A program made the translations under genes and the position numbers. A DNA stretch of 64,000 nt, from the NCBI RefSeq assembly GCF_030812295.1, contig NZ_JAUSSK010000002.1, positions 434,001-498,000 on the forward strand. The letters run 5' to 3'. The notes below the pieces were generated by a model. It saw only the letters and a program-made list of their open reading frames with translations. It did no database searches and had not been told where the DNA came from. Source of the DNA: Luteibacter jiangsuensis (lineage in GTDB: Bacteria; Pseudomonadota; Gammaproteobacteria; Xanthomonadales; Rhodanobacteraceae). This document shows positions 60,478-64,000 of this stretch, piece by piece (within the stretch, counting starts at the first letter, position 1; each line of letters begins with the position of its first letter).

Positions 60478-61938
60478 ATGCGTCTGCACACTCTCGTGGC
60501 GGCCGTCGGGGCCGCGTTGATCCTTTCCGGCTGCGTGACCAGCCGTGGCCTGGATCCGCAGGGCCAGCTGACCGATCCGGCCACCCTTCACGCCGACCGA
60601 AGCCTGGCCAAGGCGCAGGTCTCCCCGGCGAACTGGCCGGCGGCGGACTGGTGGACCGGTCTGGGCGACAGCCAGCTCGGCGCGCTCATCGAGGAAGCCC
60701 TGAAAGACAATCCCGACCTCGCCTCGGCAGATGCGCGTGTGCGTCAGGCCCAGGCGCAGAGTGGCGCGGCCGACGCCTCGCGCGATCCCACCTTCAGCGT
60801 CGGCGGCGGTGTCGCCGGCGCGCATCTTCCCGGCACGTTGTTCCCCGCGCCGCTGGGTAACCATTTCAGCTGGACGAAGTACGGCTACGGCAACTTCAAC
60901 TGGGACCTCGACCTGTGGGGCGGCAAGCGCGCCGCGTGGGAGGCCGCGCTCGGCTCGCAGCGTGCGGCGGAGATCGACGCCCGCGCCGCGCGCATCGAGA
61001 TCTCGACCAATGTCGCGCGTGCCTACGTGCAGCTCGGTTATGCCTTCACCCAGATGGACGTGGCGCAGGCCGAGCTCGACCGCAGCCACGCGTCGCGCGA
61101 CCTCACCCGTCAGCGCGTCGCCGCCGGCGTCGACAACCAGATCCAGATCAAGCAGTCCGACACCGAGGTCGCCACGGCCGAGCGTGAAATGGCCGTGGCC
61201 CAACGTGCCATCGATTCGGCCCGCAGCACGCTGAGCGTGTTGCTAGGCAAGGGGCCGGACCGTGGGCTCGACATCGGCCGACCGGCGGTGCTGACGCCGT
61301 CGGCCGTCGCGGTGCCGGCCAACCTGCCGGCGGACCTGCTCGGCCATCGCGCCGACCTCGTCGCCGCGCGCTGGCGAGTGGAAGCGGCCTCGAAGGACAT
61401 CGCCGCGGCGAAGACGGAATTCCTGCCCAACGTCAGCCTCGGCATCCTCGCCGCGCAGGTGGCGGGTGGTTCGGAAAACCTGTTCGCGTCGCGTGCCCGC
61501 TTCTGGCAGGTGTTGCCGGCTTTCAGCCTGCCGATCTTCGATGGAGGCCGCCTTCGCGCGAACCTTGCCGGGAAGGATGCGGAATACGACCTTGCCGTGG
61601 CTCAGTACAACAAGACGTTGGTGGGCGCGCTGAATGAAGTCGCCGACGATCTCTCCGCGCTGGATTCCTTCGGTACGCAGATCGCCGCGCAGCAGCGCGC
61701 GGAGGATGCCGCCCAGCAGGCGTACGACCTTTCACAGCAGCGCTACAAGGCCGGTGTCGGCAGCTACCTGGAATCGCTCATCGTGCGCCAGCAACTGCTT
61801 CAGGCCCAGCAGCGCATGGCCGCGCTCCGCGCACAGCAGGTCGACACCTCCGTCCAACTGATCCAGGCGCTGGGTGGCGGATTCCGTCCCGAGGCGGACG
61901 ACCAGCCTGTCGCCGCCGCCACGCCGGCCCATCACTAA
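60478..61938 (+). CDS. Outer-membrane efflux lipoprotein (NodT/OprM type)
   Basis: The 486-residue TolC-superfamily channel has a lipobox LSGC (Cys19) and the NodT start WPAADWWTGLGDSQLGALIEEALKDNPDLASADARVRQA. Two pseudo-repeats of coiled-coil and barrel segments follow (NFNWDLDLWGGKRAAWEAA and FSLPIFDGGRLRANLAGKDAEYDLAVAQYNKTLVGALNEV). It forms the outer-membrane exit duct for the EmrAB pump encoded downstream; the stop of marR lies 21 bases before it. Confidence 0.94.
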   Translation: MRLHTLVAAVGAALILSGCVTSRGLDPQGQLTDPATLHADRSLAKAQVSPANWPAADWWTGLGDSQLGALIEEALKDNPDLASADARVRQAQAQSGAADASRDPTFSVGGGVAGAHLPGTLFPAPLGNHFSWTKYGYGNFNWDLDLWGGKRAAWEAALGSQRAAEIDARAARIEISTNVARAYVQLGYAFTQMDVAQAELDRSHASRDLTRQRVAAGVDNQIQIKQSDTEVATAEREMAVAQRAIDSARSTLSVLLGKGPDRGLDIGRPAVLTPSAVAVPANLPADLLGHRADLVAARWRVEAASKDIAAAKTEFLPNVSLGILAAQVAGGSENLFASRARFWQVLPAFSLPIFDGGRLRANLAGKDAEYDLAVAQYNKTLVGALNEVADDLSALDSFGTQIAAQQRAEDAAQQAYDLSQQRYKAGVGSYLESLIVRQQLLQAQQRMAALRAQQVDTSVQLIQALGGGFRPEADDQPVAAATPAHH

Positions 61939-61962
61939 GAACACGTCCCGAGGCACCCAACG

Positions 61963-63174
61963 ATGTCACAAGAAACCACCGCCCCTGCCGGCGCCGTCGT
62001 GGCGCCGGCACCGAAGAGCCGTCGCGGCTTCTTCCTCAAGCTCCTTGTCCTGGTGCTCGTCCTGGCCGCCATCGGTTGGACCGTCTGGTATTTCGTGGAC
62101 GGGCGCTGGTACGAGGACACCGACGACGCCTACGTCAATGGCAACGTCGTGCAGATCACGCCGCAGATCGCCGGCACCGTCACCTCGATCGGTGCGGACG
62201 ACGGCGACCTGGTGCACCAGGGCGACGTGCTGGTGAAGCTCGATCCGAGCGACGCCGAAGTGGCCCTGGAAAGCGCGCGCGCCAACCTCGCCAATACCGT
62301 GCGCCGCGTGCGCGGCCTGTACAACAACGTGGCTTCGGCGCAGGCCGATGTGGCCGTGCGCCAGACCGCCGTGGCGCGTGCCCGTGCCGACTACAACCGC
62401 CGCCGCGATCTCGCCAAGTCTGGCGCGATCTCAGCCGAGGAACTGTCGCACGCCCTGGATACGCTGACCTCCGCCGAGGACAGCCTGTCTTCGGCCAAGC
62501 AGGCGTACAGCAGCAGCAAGGTCCTGGTCGACGACACCGTCGTCGCCTCGCATCCGGACGTGCGCGCCGCCGCCGCCAAGCTGCGCTCGGCGTACCTCGA
62601 CGACGTGCGTTCCACGCTGATCGCTCCCGTCGACGGCTATGTCGCCAAGCGCACCGTGCAGGTGGGCCAGCGCGTGCAGCCGGGTGCGGCGCTGATGGCC
62701 GTGGTGCCGTTGCACCAGGTATGGATCGACGCGAACTTCAAGGAAACCCAGTTGACCCACATGCGCATCGGCCAGCCGGTCGATGTGACCGCCGACGTCT
62801 ACGGCAGCGACATCGTCTACAAGGCCAGGGTTCGCAGCCTCGGCGTCGGCAGTGGCAGCGCTTTCTCGATCCTGCCGGCGCAGAACGCCACGGGCAACTG
62901 GATCAAGATCGTGCAGCGCGTGCCGGTCCGCGTCGTGTTCACCGATCCCAAGCAGCTGGAAGAAAAGCCGCTGCGTCTCGGCCTGTCTACCAAGGTCACG
63001 GTGTCGCTGCACGACCAGAGTGGTCCGCTGCTGGCGAAGCAGGCGCCCACCGCGCCGGAGTTCTCCACGCCGATCTACGACAAGCAGCTCGCCGATGCCG
63101 ACAAGGACATCGCTCGCGTGATCCACGAGAACGCCTCCGCCGGCGAAGGCGAGCAACAGCAGGCCCCGAAGTAA
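61963..63174 (+). CDS. emrA: Membrane-fusion protein EmrA
   Basis: The 403-residue HlyD-family adaptor has one N-terminal transmembrane helix (LKLLVLVLVLAAIGWTVWYFV). The EmrA signature YEDTDDAYVNGNVVQITPQIAGTVTSI follows, then a long coiled-coil hairpin (about 90-190). The lipoyl and beta-barrel halves are GYVAKRTVQVGQRVQPGAALMAVVPLHQVWIDANFKETQLTHMRIGQPVDV. It links EmrB in the inner membrane to the outer-membrane channel. It lies 24 bases after the channel gene and 10 before emrB. Confidence 0.94.
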   Translation: MSQETTAPAGAVVAPAPKSRRGFFLKLLVLVLVLAAIGWTVWYFVDGRWYEDTDDAYVNGNVVQITPQIAGTVTSIGADDGDLVHQGDVLVKLDPSDAEVALESARANLANTVRRVRGLYNNVASAQADVAVRQTAVARARADYNRRRDLAKSGAISAEELSHALDTLTSAEDSLSSAKQAYSSSKVLVDDTVVASHPDVRAAAAKLRSAYLDDVRSTLIAPVDGYVAKRTVQVGQRVQPGAALMAVVPLHQVWIDANFKETQLTHMRIGQPVDVTADVYGSDIVYKARVRSLGVGSGSAFSILPAQNATGNWIKIVQRVPVRVVFTDPKQLEEKPLRLGLSTKVTVSLHDQSGPLLAKQAPTAPEFSTPIYDKQLADADKDIARVIHENASAGEGEQQQAPK

Positions 63175-63184
63175 GGGAGCGGCC

Positions 63185-64000
63185 ATGAGCACCGAATTTC
63201 GACCGCCGAACCTGGCGCTGTCCACGGTCGGGCTGTCGCTCGCGACCTTCATGCAGGTGCTCGACACCACGATCGCGAACGTCTCGCTGCCGACCATCGC
63301 CGGCAACCTGGGCGTCAGCTCCAACCAGAGCACCTGGGTCATCACCTCGTTCGCGGTGAGCAACGCGATCGCCTTGCCGCTGACCGGCTTCCTCACCCGG
63401 CGTTTCGGTGAAACGAAGCTGTTCGTCTGGGCGACGCTGTTGTTCTCGCTTGCTTCATTCCTGTGCGGCATCGCGCAGAGCATGAGCATGCTCATCCTGT
63501 TCCGCGCCATCCAGGGCGCGGTGGCCGGCCCGATGTATCCGATCACGCAGAGCTTGTTGATCTCGATCTATCCACCGGCCAAACGCGGCATGGCGCTGGC
63601 ATTGCTGGCGATGGTCACCGTCGTCGCGCCCATCGCGGGTCCGATCCTCGGCGGCTGGATCACCGACAACTACACCTGGCCGTGGATCTTCTTCATCAAC
63701 GTACCGATCGGCATCTTCGCCAGCTTCGTCGTGGCCAACCAGATGAAGGGGCGCCCGGAAGTCACCGAGAAACCCAAGGTCGACTATGTGGGCCTCATCA
63801 CGTTGATCATCGGCGTGGGAGCGCTGCAGGTCGTGCTCGACAAGGGCAACGACGAAGACTGGTTCTCCTCCACCTTCATCGTCATCACGGCGATCGTCGC
63901 GGCGATCGGCCTGATCGTGTTCCTTATCTGGGAACTCACCGACAAGGACCCGATCGTCAACCTGAAGCTGTTCCGCCACCGTAACTTCGCGATGGGCACG
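63185..64000 (+). CDS. emrB: Multidrug MFS transporter EmrB (truncated by window end)
   Basis: The first 272 codons are of a DHA2-family (14-helix) major-facilitator pump; the frame is open to the last base. Visible motifs: ATFMQVLDTTIANVSLPTIAGNLGVSSNQSTWVITSFAVSNAIALPLTGFL, GFLTRRFGETKL (motif A position) and LALLAMVTVVAPIAGPILGGWI (motif C). The start ATG 63185 has AAGGGAG upstream. It exports hydrophobic toxic compounds by proton antiport with EmrA. Confidence 0.93.
   Translation, partial: MSTEFRPPNLALSTVGLSLATFMQVLDTTIANVSLPTIAGNLGVSSNQSTWVITSFAVSNAIALPLTGFLTRRFGETKLFVWATLLFSLASFLCGIAQSMSMLILFRAIQGAVAGPMYPITQSLLISIYPPAKRGMALALLAMVTVVAPIAGPILGGWITDNYTWPWIFFINVPIGIFASFVVANQMKGRPEVTEKPKVDYVGLITLIIGVGALQVVLDKGNDEDWFSSTFIVITAIVAAIGLIVFLIWELTDKDPIVNLKLFRHRNFAMGT

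Noticed and set aside
1-64000. tRNA, rRNA, prophage, insertion sequence or defence island
   Set aside because: I found no tRNA- or rRNA-like segment, transposase, integrase other than XerC, phage structural gene or known defence gene. The WYL regulator alone is not evidence for a defence system.

Overview
The window is high-GC gammaproteobacterial chromosome. It most resembles the xanthomonad / Rhodanobacteraceae group (Luteibacter or Dyella type). Reasons: the AlgZ/AlgR pair, two large TonB-dependent receptors, paired S9 peptidases, a TonB receptor / tryptophan-halogenase-like / glucanase / ABC sugar locus, and the gene order lptM-dapF-DUF484-xerC followed by hslVU. The genus is inferred; no rRNA or tRNA gene is visible.

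Layout. 1-6.6 kb (mostly minus strand): start of a Rossmann-fold protein, DUF971, a conserved hypothetical, hslU, hslV, xerC, DUF484, dapF, lptM and a GNAT acetyltransferase. 6.8-9.8 kb: RLAN/ATP-grasp ligase, small membrane protein, aroE, lipoprotein. 10-20 kb: TonB receptor, DUF4126, a TonB-like protein without a TonB domain, gamma carbonic anhydrase, oligopeptidase A, exonuclease III, UPF0149, pirin, HAD phosphatase, and a lipoprotein with three internal repeats. 20.4-34 kb: a carbohydrate-utilisation locus read leftward from a LacI-type regulator. It holds a TonB receptor, halogenase-like flavoprotein, GH144/glucoamylase-type hydrolase, solute-binding lipoprotein, two permeases and a large secreted alpha/alpha-barrel protein, with two LacI-type operators. 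34.2-36.4 kb: a PepSY/DUF3649/DUF3325 operon behind a perfect Fur box. 36.6-41.7 kb: short band-7-like protein, rsmG, parA, parB, ECF sigma factor with probable anti-sigma factor, glycosyltransferase. 41.9-46 kb: patatin, WYL regulator, membrane protein, DUF481 outer-membrane protein. 46-54.5 kb: hemC, algR, algZ, carboxylesterase, prolyl oligopeptidase, a tandem repeat array, and a DPP-IV-like peptidase. 54.6-57.9 kb: kdpD-kdpE without kdpFABC. 58-64 kb: small hypothetical, a palindromic element, AraC regulator, and a marR-outer membrane factor-emrA-emrB efflux operon cut by the window end.

The clearest non-genic signal is a dispersed REP-type palindrome whose arms begin GTGGGAGCC. It occurs at eight places. 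Mostly it is intergenic, and once it forms a 110-bp tandem array between two divergent peptidase genes. Two 80-bp copies lie inside one reading frame, the large secreted protein at 20396-23494; one separates its start codon from its signal peptide. Two copies are preceded by short tandem duplications of their own first arm (17-bp and 15-bp units). This looks like an active or recently active element family reshaping a gene. No transposase, integrase, CRISPR array or prophage is visible.
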